Assembly: GCA_014843695.1 (NCBI GenBank)
Contig: CM026397.1
Location: 41,911,129 to 41,975,128, forward strand
Source of the DNA: Archivesica marissinica
Lineage: Eukaryota; Mollusca; Bivalvia; Venerida; Vesicomyidae
Reading direction: 5' to 3'
DNA: 64,000 nucleotides
Shown here: in pieces, positions 23,866 through 33,612 of the stretch
Numbering within the stretch: position 1 is the first letter of the stretch
How the letters are laid out: every line of letters begins with the position of its first letter
The notes under the pieces: model-generated
The model's database searches: none
What the model was told of the DNA's origin: nothing
Seen by the model: only the letters and a program-made list of their open reading frames with translations
Program-made: the position numbers and the translations under genes

Positions 23866-24612
23866 GTGTGTAGATGATGGGAAGGCGATGGAGATGTGTG
23901 TTGATGATGGGAAGGCGACGGAGATGTGTGTTGATGATGGGAAGGCGAAGGAGATGTGTGTAGATGATGGGAAGGCGAAGGAGATGTGTGTTGATGATGG
24001 GAAGGCGAAGGAGATGTGTGTTGATGATGGGAAGGCGAAGGAGATGTGTGTAGATGATGGGAAGGTGAAGGAGATGTGTGTAGATGATGGAAGGCGAAGG
24101 AGATGTGTGTGATGATGGGAAGGCGAAGGAGATGTGTGTAGATGATGGGAAGGTGAAGGAGATGTGTGTTGATGATGGGAAGGCGAAGGAGATGTGTGTA
24201 GATGATGGGAAGGCGAAGGAGATGTGTGTTGATGATGAGAAGGCGAAGGAGATGTGTGTTGATGATGGGAAGGCGAAGGAGATGTGTGTAGATGATGGGA
24301 AGGCGAAGGAGATGTGTGGTGATGATGGGAAGGCGAAGGAGATGTGTGTTGATGATGGTAAGGCAAAGGAGATGTGTGTATATGATGGGAAGGCGAAGGA
24401 GATGTGTGTTGATGATGAGAAGGTGATGGAGATGTGTGTTGATGATGGGAAGGCGACGGAGATGTGTGCTGATGATGGGAAGGCGACGGAGATGTGTGCA
24501 GATGATGGGAAGGCGAAGGAGATGTGTGTTGATGATGGGAAGGCGACGGAGATGTGTGTTGATGATGGGAAGGCGAAGGAGATGTGTGTTGATGATGGGA
24601 AGGCGACGGAGG
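23866..24612 (+). repeat. 30-bp coding minisatellite, decapeptide DDGKAKEMCV
   Basis: About 25 units of 30 bp (gatgatgggaaggcgaagga plus gatgtgtgtt). Substitutions favour conservative changes (KAKE, KATE, KVKE, KAME; V or A before DD). A frame slip lies at about 24,090-24,112. The tract follows the first decapeptide tract after about 60 bp and precedes the conserved C-terminal domain. Confidence 0.85.
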
Positions 24613-25199
24613 GCTTGTTAGATGAAGAGGCACTATTGCCGGAGGTGCCAGATCCAAATCAATGTCTGGGGAAGTATGTCCTTATGATGGCATTCCATAC
24701 CTTGGGTATGTGGAAGATGTGGGTTTTGATGATGTCTATATAGAATGCATGGGAATGCTAGGAAGAAAACTTGAAAAAACTGCTTCTTCTGGCCCAAAAA
24801 ACGAAAGGACAAATGCTGGTATCAGCATGAAAACATAATGGCTGTTATACCAGAACCTACTTTAAAAGAGGGGTCTGTTTCACATTTTGAGGTCGACCCA
24901 ACACTTTGGAAAGAAGTTATGAAAATGGTTGTGATGCGGGATTAGAAAGCTAAAGATTATCCAATATCTAAGCTTGCAGCTATCTGCATACATTTAATGT
25001 ATGTAGTGTAATGATTACCGATCTACCCATGGATAGTTGTCAAAGAGTAACTATTTAGCAGTTGTTGTAAGCACTGACAGTCACGCTGCATTAAATACAT
25101 ATTTGTTCATATCACCGACATCCATATGAATATCTGTGCTCTAGTCACCGACTGTCATCAGATTCATGTTTGTCTCTAGACAATCAGAATGATAGATTT

Positions 25200-26740
25200 G
25201 TGTTTGTCCTTTCTGTTACTTAAACGTCCATGCTGTTACACACATTTCAATTGTTTAGTGCTCCATTCCTTGTTATCAATTACCAACAGCTTGCAATGCA
25301 AGTAAGCAAAGCATGGAATGATTTGCTTCATTATTGATCATCTGGTCATTTAAATTTGAATATTTGAATATATATGTAACAATCCAGTAAGGTTGTCCTT
25401 GCTGTTACTGTAAAACCATCCATGTTGTTACCATGTTTTCATGTCTTTGTATTTTTATAGTCCGAAATGATGCAAATATATCCCGTGGTACCTATAGGCT
25501 TTGTTTTAATCTAGAACTGTTGTCAAATACTACATAAGAACTGCAATCTCAAATAACAATTCACAGAAGATGTCATTGCTGTTACCAAATTGTCCCTCCT
25601 GTTACCATGGTAATTATGCAAATTAAATGGATATCTAATATTTTCTATCACACAATTTAACACTAATCATTGAAACATGCTGCAAACATACTGAATCCGT
25701 CGTAAATTCAGTTGTAGTACCTTGTTAACAAGACAGTGTTAATTTAATTAAAAGCCACGTTGAACATATCAAGTTTAAAATGTATTCGACTGATCATTTC
25801 TAGATACTTGTTTACATATCACTTTCTGTTGTTACCCGTCACAATGTACGTAAATAATTATTTTAATGTACACAGTTAGAATTGTTGTAGAATTATTATA
25901 GCAAATCTGTTTTTACGGATATCTGTCTTTTGTATGTGCCAAAATGTTTTATGTGTGTCCTTGCTGTTACTGAACCGTCCATGCTGTTACACAAATTGTA
26001 TTTGTTTATATTTCTTCATTTCTTGTTTTGTATTTATCAATTACTAACAGCTTGCAATGCAAGCAAGCAAAGCATTGCCATGGTTTACATCATTATTAAA
26101 TCATCTAGTCATTATTTTTTTGATTTGTATGCCACAATGCAAGACGGGTGTCCTTGCTGTTACGTTTACCGTCCATGCTGTTACCATGTTTTCATGTTTT
26201 TGCATTCTTTTATAGTCAGAAATTAGACAAACATGTCCTGTGTTGGCTTTAGGCTTTGGTTTGATATATCACTATCTGTAATTAATTATTAGTATAAAAC
26301 TGTACCTGCAAATAGTATTTTCTGAGAAAATGTCTTCAAATGTCCTTGCTGTTACCTCTTTGGTCCTTTCTGTTACCCACATATGTCCTTCATGTTACCA
26401 TGGCAATTATGCAAATTACTTAAATACCTAATATTTTCTAGCAAATTTATAACCGTAATCACTAATAATCACGGTTAAGATACTGAATATATAACAAAAA
26501 TAAATGTAGTGCAATGAACGCATGTGTAACATTAACTAAATATTGTCCTGAAGCACATTTTACTTTTGAAACTGCATTGGATTGATATTTTAAAGCATAA
26601 TTATGTAATTGTAATTGTCAGTTGCATATTAAAAATAAATATATATGTATTTTGGATGGTTTTAAAGTAGAAACAACAAACAAAAAGAGCAAAATTGTAT
26701 TTAAAATAGTTTTTCAATAATGGTAACAGGAAGGACATGT
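25200..26740 (+). repeat. right subterminal array, ~192-bp units with paired GTCC..GTTAC motifs
   Basis: Motif starts: 25,206/25,226, 25,395/25,418, 25,572/25,592, 25,957/25,977, 26,150/26,171, 26,342/26,363/26,385, and an inverted one at 26,723. Pair partners are 20-23 bp apart; pairs recur at about 192 bp or a multiple (385 and 381 where a unit has decayed). Orientation is the inverse of the left array. The first partner is usually gtccttgctgttac, the second gtccatgctgttac. Confidence 0.85.
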
Positions 26741-26933
26741 GACCTTGACCCCATGTCCAGTTATCGCAATAACACCGATATCGGATGGATTTATGCTGTC
26801 ATATTTTATATTTTGATTCTTTGTTTATAGTTCTATTTGTTGAATGAATTACAGAAATAAATGAAATACTTGGGTTTTGTCTTTTATCGATATGAAATTG
26901 CTACATATTTTGAGAATGACCCATATGCTTTGT

Positions 26934-27012
26934 GATTAGAATCTTGTACACTTTGTAATCAGAATTGTATACACTTTGTAATCAGAATTTTGTATACTTT
27001 GTAATTAGAAAT
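26934..27012. repeat. short tandem repeat upstream of the ATPase gene
   Basis: Three to four degenerate units of about 25 bp with acactttgtaatcagaatt, directly after the right end of the nested transposon, hence in Polinton DNA. Confidence 0.7.
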
Positions 27013-27189
27013 TTGAATACTATAATCAGCTTTTTTAGGTATGTTTGTGAAGTGTGAATGAATATATTAAAGCGTAGATTTAGAGATGCGTTCTTATTAT
27101 TCATTTTATAAAAATGGTAATGTCTTATATTGCGTACAACTCGCAATAAAAGTTTCATTTCTTTCTAAGCTATTCATGCGAGTAGTCAT

Positions 27190-27929
27190 GGAAAGTTTGG
27201 TTAAATTTGAAACCCCCTCCACTTGTTTAGTTATCGGTCCCTCCGGAGCTGGTAAATCTTCATTCGTTTTTGAAGTATTAAAACACGCGAAGGCTGTGTT
27301 CAAAGAAGCTCCTAAGAAAATATACATATGTTTCGGGGTATATCAAAAATTGTATGATAACATAAAAGAAACGATTCCGGATGTAGAATTTTATGAAGGT
27401 CTCCCAACTATCGACATGTTGGAGACGTGGGCCGCCGAATTCCCCGAACACAACAAGATTCTTCTGTTGGATGAGCTTTTGAGCAAAAGTGTCGACGTTG
27501 TGGATATTTTCTGTCAATATTCCCATCATTTAAAGTATACGCTGCTGCTTTATTTGTCAGAATTTATTTAACGGTACTAAAGAATTTCGCACGATTAGTC
27601 TAAACACTCACTACTTCATATTATTCAAGAATCAGAGGGACGAATTGCAAATACAAACATTGGCTCGACAGCTAGGTCAGGCTTCGGTTGTAATGAGCGC
27701 TTACAAACAAGCTTGTTCCGAAAAATATGGATATTTAGTCATTGACTTAAGTCCGCATAAAAAAACACGGATATTTCTTGAAACTTCTCTCGACGACATC
27801 TGGTTCGCAACAGTTAGCTTTGCTAAAAGCGATAGAACCGTCTCAGATGAAAGCCGTTGTCGAAATTGTATACAATGTGATGGTGGGAAATCGACAGCTA
27901 ACGCAACAAACCATAAAAAAGTTAAATAA
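27190..27929 (+). pseudogene. Polinton packaging ATPase (FtsK/HerA-like), frameshifted
   Basis: Seen: Walker A GPSGAGKSS about 16 residues from the start and Walker B KILLLDEL about 95 residues in, with SHH residues after it. A frameshift at about 27,530-27,556 moves the rest to another frame, where FRTISLNTHYFILFKNQRD and QIQTLARQLG follow, a conserved sensor/arginine region of this family. Family role: pumping the genome into capsids (A32-like ATPases). An upstream in-frame ATG at 27,178 is also possible. The end overlaps the next small gene. Presence of this gene without capsid genes shows the element is internally deleted. Confidence 0.8.
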
Positions 27930-28053
27930 GCATAAACGAGTTATTCGTCGTTTCGTTCTCAAAGGGTTAACAGTGCCTCAAAGAAAACGTTTGCTACACA
28001 AATATTTCCCCCTCATCAAACCGCTCATAGAAGCTGTTAAGACGGAATTATAA
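27778..28053 (+). CDS. small basic helical Polinton protein next to the ATPase (partial)
   Basis: The frame has no clear ATG; its recognisable part begins near QQLALLKAIEPSQ and reaches LIEAVKTEL, with a basic middle (KKLNKHKRVIRRFV) and KRLLHKYFPLI. Polinton/adintovirus genomes commonly carry a short helical basic protein of this make-up beside the structural genes; I make that link from pattern only. It overlaps the end of the ATPase pseudogene and ends 8 bp before the next gene. Confidence 0.5.
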   Translation: MKLLSTTSGSQQLALLKAIEPSQMKAVVEIVYNVMVGNRQLTQQTIKKLNKHKRVIRRFVLKGLTVPQRKRLLHKYFPLIKPLIEAVKTEL

Positions 28054-28061
28054 AACGAAAA

Positions 28062-28466
28062 ATGGCAAAGGAATTTTTATTGATACCTAAAACCAAATAT
28101 GATGCATTACTTAAGCAAGTGGGAAATAAAAGAATTGAAAACCAGTCAGGCGGGGAAAGGCAATTAAACATATCCCCCGAATAGAACAGTAACCTTAATG
28201 AAACGTCCATGAAAACACCCGCCATAGTGGGTAGTGATGAGACTTCAGTAGAACGGGAAGATAATCCTCCATTAGAACGGGGAGATAATCTTCCTGTGGA
28301 CATAACTGCGGGGAAAAACAAATTAACGGATGCAACTACCGCCTATGTAAAACCGACGTTATATGTAGAAAGACCACTCTCAAAAATGCCATTCAACGGT
28401 CTAGGCAAAACTAGAAAGAGAACACTGAAGTCAAAACAGTTAAAATGGATAAAGTACTCCGTTTAA
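28062..28466 (+). pseudogene. small Polinton virion-type protein with in-frame stop
   Basis: Starts MAKEFLLIPKTKYDALLKQV and is stopped by TAG at 28,182-28,184, then continues in the same frame through an acidic repeat (SVEREDNPPLERGDN) to a basic end (GKTRKRTLKSKQLKWIKYSV). A KE-LLIPK-KY-LL start followed by a basic tail is typical of a short protein of Polinton structural operons; function not established. The single stop makes it a recent pseudogene. Confidence 0.5.
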
Positions 28467-28931
28467 ACAGGTTAGTAGTCTTCACATCGTTTAAAACAGT
28501 TTAGTAGTTTTATATTGTTGAAAGAGGTTAGTAGTTGTACATTGTTTATTCAAGCAAGATCTTTCCCCTGTGGTTGGGGGAGTAAAACTATTGAGGGAGC
28601 TCAGAATGGCAACCACCGTCTAACCCATGCGTGTATCGTAAAAGGCGACTAAATGGGTCTAACTACTTGAAATCTATGTACTTCTAGATATCATACTGGG
28701 GGTGGGAATATAATGGTTTTTGATTGGGTAGACACTAGAACTAATATAACTGTCATTATCGGTGGGATGTACTCGTCACCCGTGAAACGTTATCTGATAG
28801 GTTGAAAGAAAATACATATTATATAGACAACATATATCCAAAACCGTGCTTTAGCAAATTTTGCTATTTAAATGAAAAGCTTTCGGTACATTTTTTCAGT
28901 TCGTTGGGACTTATAGAACGAAAATAGGACG
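28467..28931. other. spacer with a repeated-family-like block, no gene
   Basis: Three short gttagtagt-type repeats at 28,468-28,540 are followed by a block (about 28,555-28,760) containing ggcaaccaccgtctaaccca and gtatcgtaaaaggcgactaa, which looks like a dispersed repeat; I could not classify it. No open frame with motifs. Confidence 0.35.
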
Positions 28932-29156
28932 ATGAAGAGACAGCATTCTCAAACGAGTGGAAATAAAAGCGATAATGACTCTAATTCGGAGATGAAAAAA
29001 GCAAGAACACTGGAGTTTAGTGATACTGATGAAGAAAATTTAGTAAACCATTTGAATGCCTTTGAAGAACGAAATAAACTAAAAGAGGAAGCTTTCATTT
29101 GTAAGTGTTGTGAAAAAAGCAGTTTTGACCTCTACGGACCCTCCCGAGTCCATTAG
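28932..29156 (+). CDS. hypothetical protein running into the right terminal repeat, 74 aa
   Basis: Starts MKRQHSQTSG, with an acidic middle (EFSDTDEEN), a helix and a CKCC motif. From about residue 62 the frame runs into the ~120-bp subterminal repeat (DLYGPSRVH is terminal-repeat sequence), so the gene's original 3' part was probably lost when the element was deleted internally. Confidence 0.35.
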   Translation: MKRQHSQTSGNKSDNDSNSEMKKARTLEFSDTDEENLVNHLNAFEERNKLKEEAFICKCCEKSSFDLYGPSRVH

Positions 29157-29446
29157 GCTGGTCTGCGACTGTTTCTAACACCCTCGCAGACTTCCAGGAG
29201 GCGGTGCCAATCGATATGAAACCAGTTTTAATATCTACGGACCCTCCCCAGAGCGAATTCTTTATTCCATAATATGGATTATTAATTATTGATTATCGAT
29301 TTATTGATTATTGACTTTTTTTAAATTTGGCGGGAAAATATTTTGGCGCGAACCAAAAAAATTGGCGGGGGGAAAAAATGGCGGGGAAAAAATTGGCGGT
29401 AAACTTGAACTTGAAGTAATGGGAATACAGCGTACACTATACTACT
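29130..29446 (-). repeat. right terminal inverted repeat of the Polinton-like element
   Basis: Read on the minus strand it starts AGTAGTATAGTGTACGCTGT and matches the left end through the gccaattttt modules and the ccatattatggaataaagaa block. It holds one more subterminal unit than the left end. The target copy CCTGTC follows at 29,447-29,452. Confidence 0.88.
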
Positions 29447-29452
29447 CCTGTC
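29447..29452. repeat. target-site duplication CCTGTC, right copy
   Basis: Identical to 8,106-8,111, directly abutting the right terminus. Confidence 0.85.
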
Positions 29453-29599
29453 ACAACTTCGGGTCCTTAACTTTGGTATCAAGTATAAGGAAGATGCATG
29501 GCATGTTTTGTCGGGTTGTATACACTATAAGATACATGACACGTAAAACAACTGCTAAATACGGCATAAAATTATAAAAGAAACACTTAAAACAATTTT

Positions 29600-30366
29600 T
29601 TTCAGTTATTTAGTTCTGTCACAGAAAACGTCATGAACTACGTTACCGTATCAGGGTAAGTACCACATATATATAAATATATAGCCGATTAAATGAGCAA
29701 TGTATGAGCTTATTGCATTATAAAGTCATTTTGAATATGTCAGTTTACAAAAAGTGCCAAAAATAATGTCAAAGTTGTATTCCTTTGATTTGACATTTAT
29801 AGTGAACTACGTTACCATACTTTCCATGTATATGCCGTAATACCACAGGTATGTTATTTCGCCAGTAGGTAGGCACCCATGGACCATTTACAATGTACCA
29901 ATACATATTTATCTAATTGGAGTTTGTAAAAATAAATACCGAATAAACCTATTATTCGTGAACTACGTTACTGCCAAAACGAGGAAATGTCTGTATTTTA
30001 ATCTTAGGACTATTTTAAAGTAGAAATATATGTCCAAACACCGCAGACCATCCGTACAGTGCTAATTCTAAACCAAAATGGTGGATTTTGAAGGTTGCAG
30101 AAAAAACTGGGACTGTTAAGTAAGATTTAGACTTGTATTATTGAGTTTTGATATACATGATGTTTGCCAACTGCTAACAATACATTTATTGATCTATTTG
30201 TCATACAGGGGGTGTGGTGTATCTTTAGTGATTATCTGTTATTTTATATACATTCAAATAAATAATACATAGAGCGCATGCTGAATATGGTAACGTAGTT
30301 CACTAAATGGTAACGTAGTTCACTATAATTTGTTGACGACTCAGAACATGTTTTTTTCCATTGCAG
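29600..30366 (+). mobile_element. 5' arm of a second OTU-type transposon relative, with GAACTACGTTAC motifs
   Basis: The motif gaactacgttac occurs at 29,635, 29,814 and 29,960, and inverted (gtaacgtagttc) at 30,290 and 30,310, the last two 20 bp apart. As in the first transposon, motifs fill a non-coding arm that ends at an acceptor (ccattgcag) just before the ATG of a related basic protein. Outer ends are not identified and no right arm is seen, so this is a fragment. Confidence 0.55.
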
Positions 30367-30369
30367 ACG

Positions 30370-31010
30370 ATGGCAAAGACACGAGCTGAAATACAGAAAG
30401 CGTACCGAGAACGAAAGAAGTCACAAAAGGAATACTTGAAAGAGGAAGCTAGGAGGGTTAAGACTTACTACACTCCAACTGCAGTTCTTTCCCGGAAAAA
30501 GCTACAGAAGAGACGTAAAAAAATACGAAATGCAATGCAACAAAAGAGAGACAAAGAAGCAATGCTAATCCTGAAGATAATAACGTTGTAATAGACTTGA
30601 ATAACAATGAAGTAGTAAACGAACCAGAAATGATGGATGTAGATACTGATGTCGGTCCTTGTGATTCAACGTCTGCACCAATTCCTTGTCCGTCTACTTA
30701 GTCAGGCGTTGAAAGACTCACTGTTAAAATGAAATTTCCTTCTGGCAAAAAGAGAATGTCAAGATCTACGAAGGGAAATCCGACACTTGAAAACCACCCT
30801 TGAAAAACAGCGTACTGAGACAAAGGCTAGTTAAACAAAAACTAAACCAAGGTGAGAGGTCATCCGGTGGAATAGTTGAACCTACCATAGAACAAGAATG
30901 TTCCACATCGCACATGCAGCAACCTGAGAGAAGAATGCTTACACCGAAATGCAAGTCAAAGCTGTTATTACAACACAGGAAACAACAACACAGGAAACAC
31001 TTTAAAAGTA
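30370..31010 (+). pseudogene. N-terminal part of a related transposase (truncated, frame broken)
   Basis: The ATG at 30,370 starts MAKTRAEIQKAYRERKKSQK, matching in character and position the LTPAEKQRRYRQRRD start of the first element, including an acceptor a few bases upstream. The frame ends at 30,591 after a basic helical stretch; a second basic segment (VLRQRLVKQKLNQGERSSGG) appears in another frame at 30,810-31,000. Similarity stops at a T-run (about 31,040). The nuclease core and OTU part are absent. Confidence 0.5.
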
Positions 31011-31137
31011 TGTATGGTTCTGATGTGGTATTATTTATTTATTTGTTTTTTTTTTTTTTTTATACGACCCCTGTTTACCTTGAAGTTAAAACTTTACCTA
31101 TATATAATAAATGAACAGTCGAATAATAAACGCGACG

Positions 31138-31371
31138 ATGAAATTACCTCCTAAAATGTGTATAATTAACGAAAACAATAAGGTTAAATGTCGCAGATGT
31201 CTTAAATATTGCCAACCATATTTGGATGAATTTTTAAAATGCAAATCATGCTATTGGTATTATACCATATGCGAAGTGTGTTTCCCAAACTGGGTTGGTC
31301 GTAATTGTATGCTATGCTCGGAGAAAGCTAGAACAAACAACGTTGCTACCGTCCTTGGATTATTTTTCTAG
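31138..31371 (+). CDS. Cys-rich small protein, 77 aa (zinc-binding, unknown)
   Basis: Begins MKLPPKMCIINENNK (an ATG 27 bp upstream is also possible). Cysteines are arranged as CRRC, C, CKSC, C-EVC, CMLC, enough for two zinc sites in a RING- or ribbon-like cross-brace. No match to a named family. It precedes a tandem pair of paralogous genes in the same orientation. Confidence 0.45.
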   Translation: MKLPPKMCIINENNKVKCRRCLKYCQPYLDEFLKCKSCYWYYTICEVCFPNWVGRNCMLCSEKARTNNVATVLGLFF

Positions 31372-31508
31372 GTATAAGGCTATGTACCTGATGTTCATTT
31401 AATCTGTATACATTCATGTTTTGTGTTTCTTCTGTTTGAACTGCGGTCTACCGAATCATTGTTATACTATTGGTGTGAATAGATTCATATTTTGAATAAT
31501 TGTTTCAG

Positions 31509-31855
31509 TGTCATCCCGAAAATCAAACAAGGCTGTTTCAGCAATTGATGCTTTTAAGCAGGGGGCGTTCCTAGACGACCCTAAAACAGCAACAATACAG
31601 ACTACATCATTTAAGGACATCGCAACAGACGTGATCTTTACAATTACGAATTATTGACTCGTGTCAACAATGTATGGCAACAGGCTTATAATAAGCCTCG
31701 TTACGGACGGGGAGCAGACGACAAGGGACTATTGGTCATTTACCCGACTGAACAGTTTTGTTGACTCAGACTTCAACTTGTTAGACGCAGCTCTGCGACC
31801 AAATGCAATTTTATTCACATGCGTTGATCCTTACGTGTTTTACGTAAAACGTTAA
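31509..31855 (+). pseudogene. first member of a tandem paralogue pair, one stop
   Basis: Begins directly after an acceptor (attgtttcag) with TG TCA TCC CGA, so the initiator ATG would be split A|TG by the intron, giving MSSRK. The frame is stopped once (TGA 31,655-31,657) and ends LRPNAILFTCVDPYVFYVKR. It shares SAID-F--GA near the start, YWSF-RL in the middle and RP--I-F--V-PY-FYVK at the end with the next gene. Family unknown to me. Confidence 0.5.
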
Positions 31856-32032
31856 TAATAATAATAAAACAACCGTTATGGCTTATTCATATATTATTGT
31901 GTTATTAATTACTACACTCCACCAAACTCTTGTGGACAGACGACTAATGTGAGTGAGTGTTTACATTTGTACAATAGATGAACGTTCATGATAATAGAAC
32001 AAATGTATATATAATATATTACCGTGTTTCAG

Positions 32033-32388
32033 TGTCTTCACGGAAAACATCAACACCAAACAAGTCAGCAATTGATCTATTTATGAAGGGAGCAACTTTA
32101 GATTCTCCAGGGGAAATGACTGGTTACAACACAACTAAATCTTTCAAAACTGTTCCTGTTGAGGTGTTGCTGAAGGTGAGAGATTGTCGTCTAGTGGAAA
32201 CGGTATACTGGACAAAATTAGTGATTAAGCTAACAGCCGGTGGAGACAATTCGTCAGAGGAATATTGGTGTTTTCAAAGGTTAACTAAGTACTTTGTTAA
32301 TGAAGACTTCGTCTTAAAAGATTTTGAATTTCGCCCTACGTCAATAATGTTCAGATCTGTAAACCCGTATGAATTTTATGTAAAATGA
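32033..32388 (+). CDS. second member of the tandem paralogue pair, about 118 aa, intact exon
   Basis: Starts after the acceptor cgtgtttcag with TG TCT TCA CGG, again consistent with a split ATG (MSSRKTSTPNKSAIDLFM). It reads unbroken through VEVLLKVRDCR, YWTKLVIKLTAGG, EYWCFQRLTKYF and RPTSIMFRSVNPYEFYVK to a TGA. The alternating hydrophobic pattern suggests a beta-rich fold. The upstream exon is not located; readthrough of the intron gives an alternative start at 31,978. Function unknown. Confidence 0.55.
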
Positions 32389-33612
32389 TATTCTAATGAA
32401 TAATAAATGTGATCGAATGTGTTACTCATTGATTTCGTCACCCCATAAAATGACATGAGTCTATGTTGTTTGCATTGTTTTCATCGCATACAGAATGAAA
32501 GAGTTCAGGATCCAGTTGGTCAAAACTTTATCCGCTGGTCAAACTATCCAGCGGTTAACTTTCAAACATTTGTAGTTCATTACATAGAAATAAGTAAATA
32601 TAATATATTGATCTCTTCATATGTGACAATTGATATTGCATCAATTGCACCAATTTATAACAATGCATTTGCAATGTAAATATATTTATTAGATGATACA
32701 AGTTAACCAGTGATAAAGTGTTGAGCAACTGGGTCCAGACCTCTGCACTATGCGAGATCAGTACTAAGTATACCAAGCCGTAGAATCAATTACTCTGTCG
32801 CCGAGAAGAATGTGTTCTAATTGTACACAAACAATAGTAAAACTCTCCGTATACAGTGTACATATACCTATACAGTTACTACAAACTCTTACAGTTAAGC
32901 TTACCTTGTGTTTCCTGTTAATTAACGTGAACTCCCATCGGTATATGATTATATATATAAGTGGACAGATAATGTTAATTATACCTTCCACAGCGAATGA
33001 AAGCAATTCTAAAATAGCAGAATTGTATGTCATCGAGATAAGGATAGCATAGCCAACATGAGGCAACTGTTTGTTCGACAAATTCCGCTACTTATGTCGG
33101 GATTCTTACTAGTTGTCAATTTTTTTATTATTATTTTAATTAACATTTTATGCACGGACATGCACTAGGGTAGAAACATCTACCTTCCCCAAGATAGCTG
33201 AAAAGCTTCCTCACATGAAAAATTGTACACCCAGATTGGTAGTCTACCCTAAAGCAACGGCGAGTGACAAGTGATGTGAAGTCAACGATCTAAACCATTC
33301 GTCTCCGGAGATCACCGAACTGTCAAAAACAATTGATACGTCACCCAGAAGAGGATGTCTATCATTTTTGTTTGTAAAAAGGAAGCGCCTGTATTACACG
33401 TTCCCTCATCTTGGAAGACCGAGGGTACCGCCATCTTTGCCCGGAACAGGAAGCTCCGCCACATTGTCCCGGAACCGTATGTTCAGCAATTTGACTGTAG
33501 GTTATTCCTTACACGGACAGAATTATTGCTTAAAGGCATCCGGTCCATACTAGCATTGCGCCCGTCCTTACATGGACAGAGTTACTACCCATCTTGGAAA
33601 TTCATATAAATA
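32389..33612. other. no gene recognised
   Basis: AT-rich sequence with scattered short frames lacking motifs and with no convincing splice pattern. A segment at 33,355-33,605 carries single ccatctt/ccggaa words like the tandem repeat at 33.9 kb. Confidence 0.5.

Larger units (their letters stand above)
20308..24945 (+). pseudogene. DDE-like transposase fused to an OTU-like domain, frame broken
   Basis: The ATG at 20,308 follows an acceptor (ttgtttcag, exon from 20,302). The N-terminus is a basic helical domain (LTPAEKQRRYRQRRDADL). An in-frame TAA at 20,605-20,607 and a frame change near 20,780-20,815 interrupt it. The next part has a Cys cluster (CCCKKCENVKFLAEAL) and a nuclease-like core: HVDFAENY (about 21,607), HVFSDGPTTQYR (about 21,850) and HGKGIPDGIGG (about 21,968), probably the acidic catalytic sites of an RNase H fold. 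A one-base loss at 21,947-21,950 splits that core. An OTU-like domain follows: RADGDCMPATGS at about 22,670 (DGDC holds the expected catalytic Cys) and a NHF-type His box at about 23,161, resembling the OTU-like part of vertnin. Two decapeptide repeat tracts and a C-terminal FFWP...WY domain, reached by further frame slips, end at TAG 24,943-24,945. Confidence 0.7.
18783..26926 (+). mobile_element. DNA transposon with DDE-like transposase and OTU domain, nested in the Polinton
   Basis: The outer ends form an imperfect inverted repeat of about 30 bp: atatgggtcatactcaaaaa at 18,783 and, on the minus strand from 26,926, atatgggtcattctcaaaat; both continue with GCAATT. If the repeat starts at GGGTCAT the flanks are ATAT on both sides, a possible 4-bp target duplication that cannot be separated from the repeat. 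Inside, long non-coding arms (18.8-20.3 kb and 24.95-26.9 kb) hold motif arrays, and one gene lies between them. Polinton genes resume on both sides (18,662 and 27,190). I cannot assign a named superfamily. Confidence 0.75.
8112..29446 (+). mobile_element. Polinton/Maverick-like element, 21.3 kb, with nested insertions
   Basis: Seen: inverted termini that begin AGTAGTATAGTGTACGCTGT on both ends, a perfect 6-bp target duplication (CCTGTC), a protein-primed type B DNA polymerase N-terminal/exonuclease region, a P-loop packaging-type ATPase and a run of small genes. Known: Polintons are virus-like elements of about 15-20 kb with long inverted repeats, termini starting with AG and 6-bp duplications. 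Not seen: integrase, adenain-type protease, penton or hexon, so this copy cannot be autonomous. About 8.1 kb of its length is a younger transposon (18,783-26,926). The polymerase unit (11.1-16.1 kb) carries its own terminal-type repeats and may be a separate insertion in an intron. Most large genes are broken; several small ones are open. Confidence 0.88.

Noticed and set aside
23141..24657. Minus-strand Ser/Pro/His-rich frames (HHQHTSPSPS repeats)
   Set aside because: Complement of the coding decapeptide repeats of the OTU protein.
18783..26926. Assignment of the OTU transposon to KDZ/Zisupton, Mutator/Phantom or another named superfamily
   Set aside because: Size, Cys cluster and complex arms are suggestive, but I see no superfamily-specific motif such as FLYWCH or SWIM; a profile search is needed.
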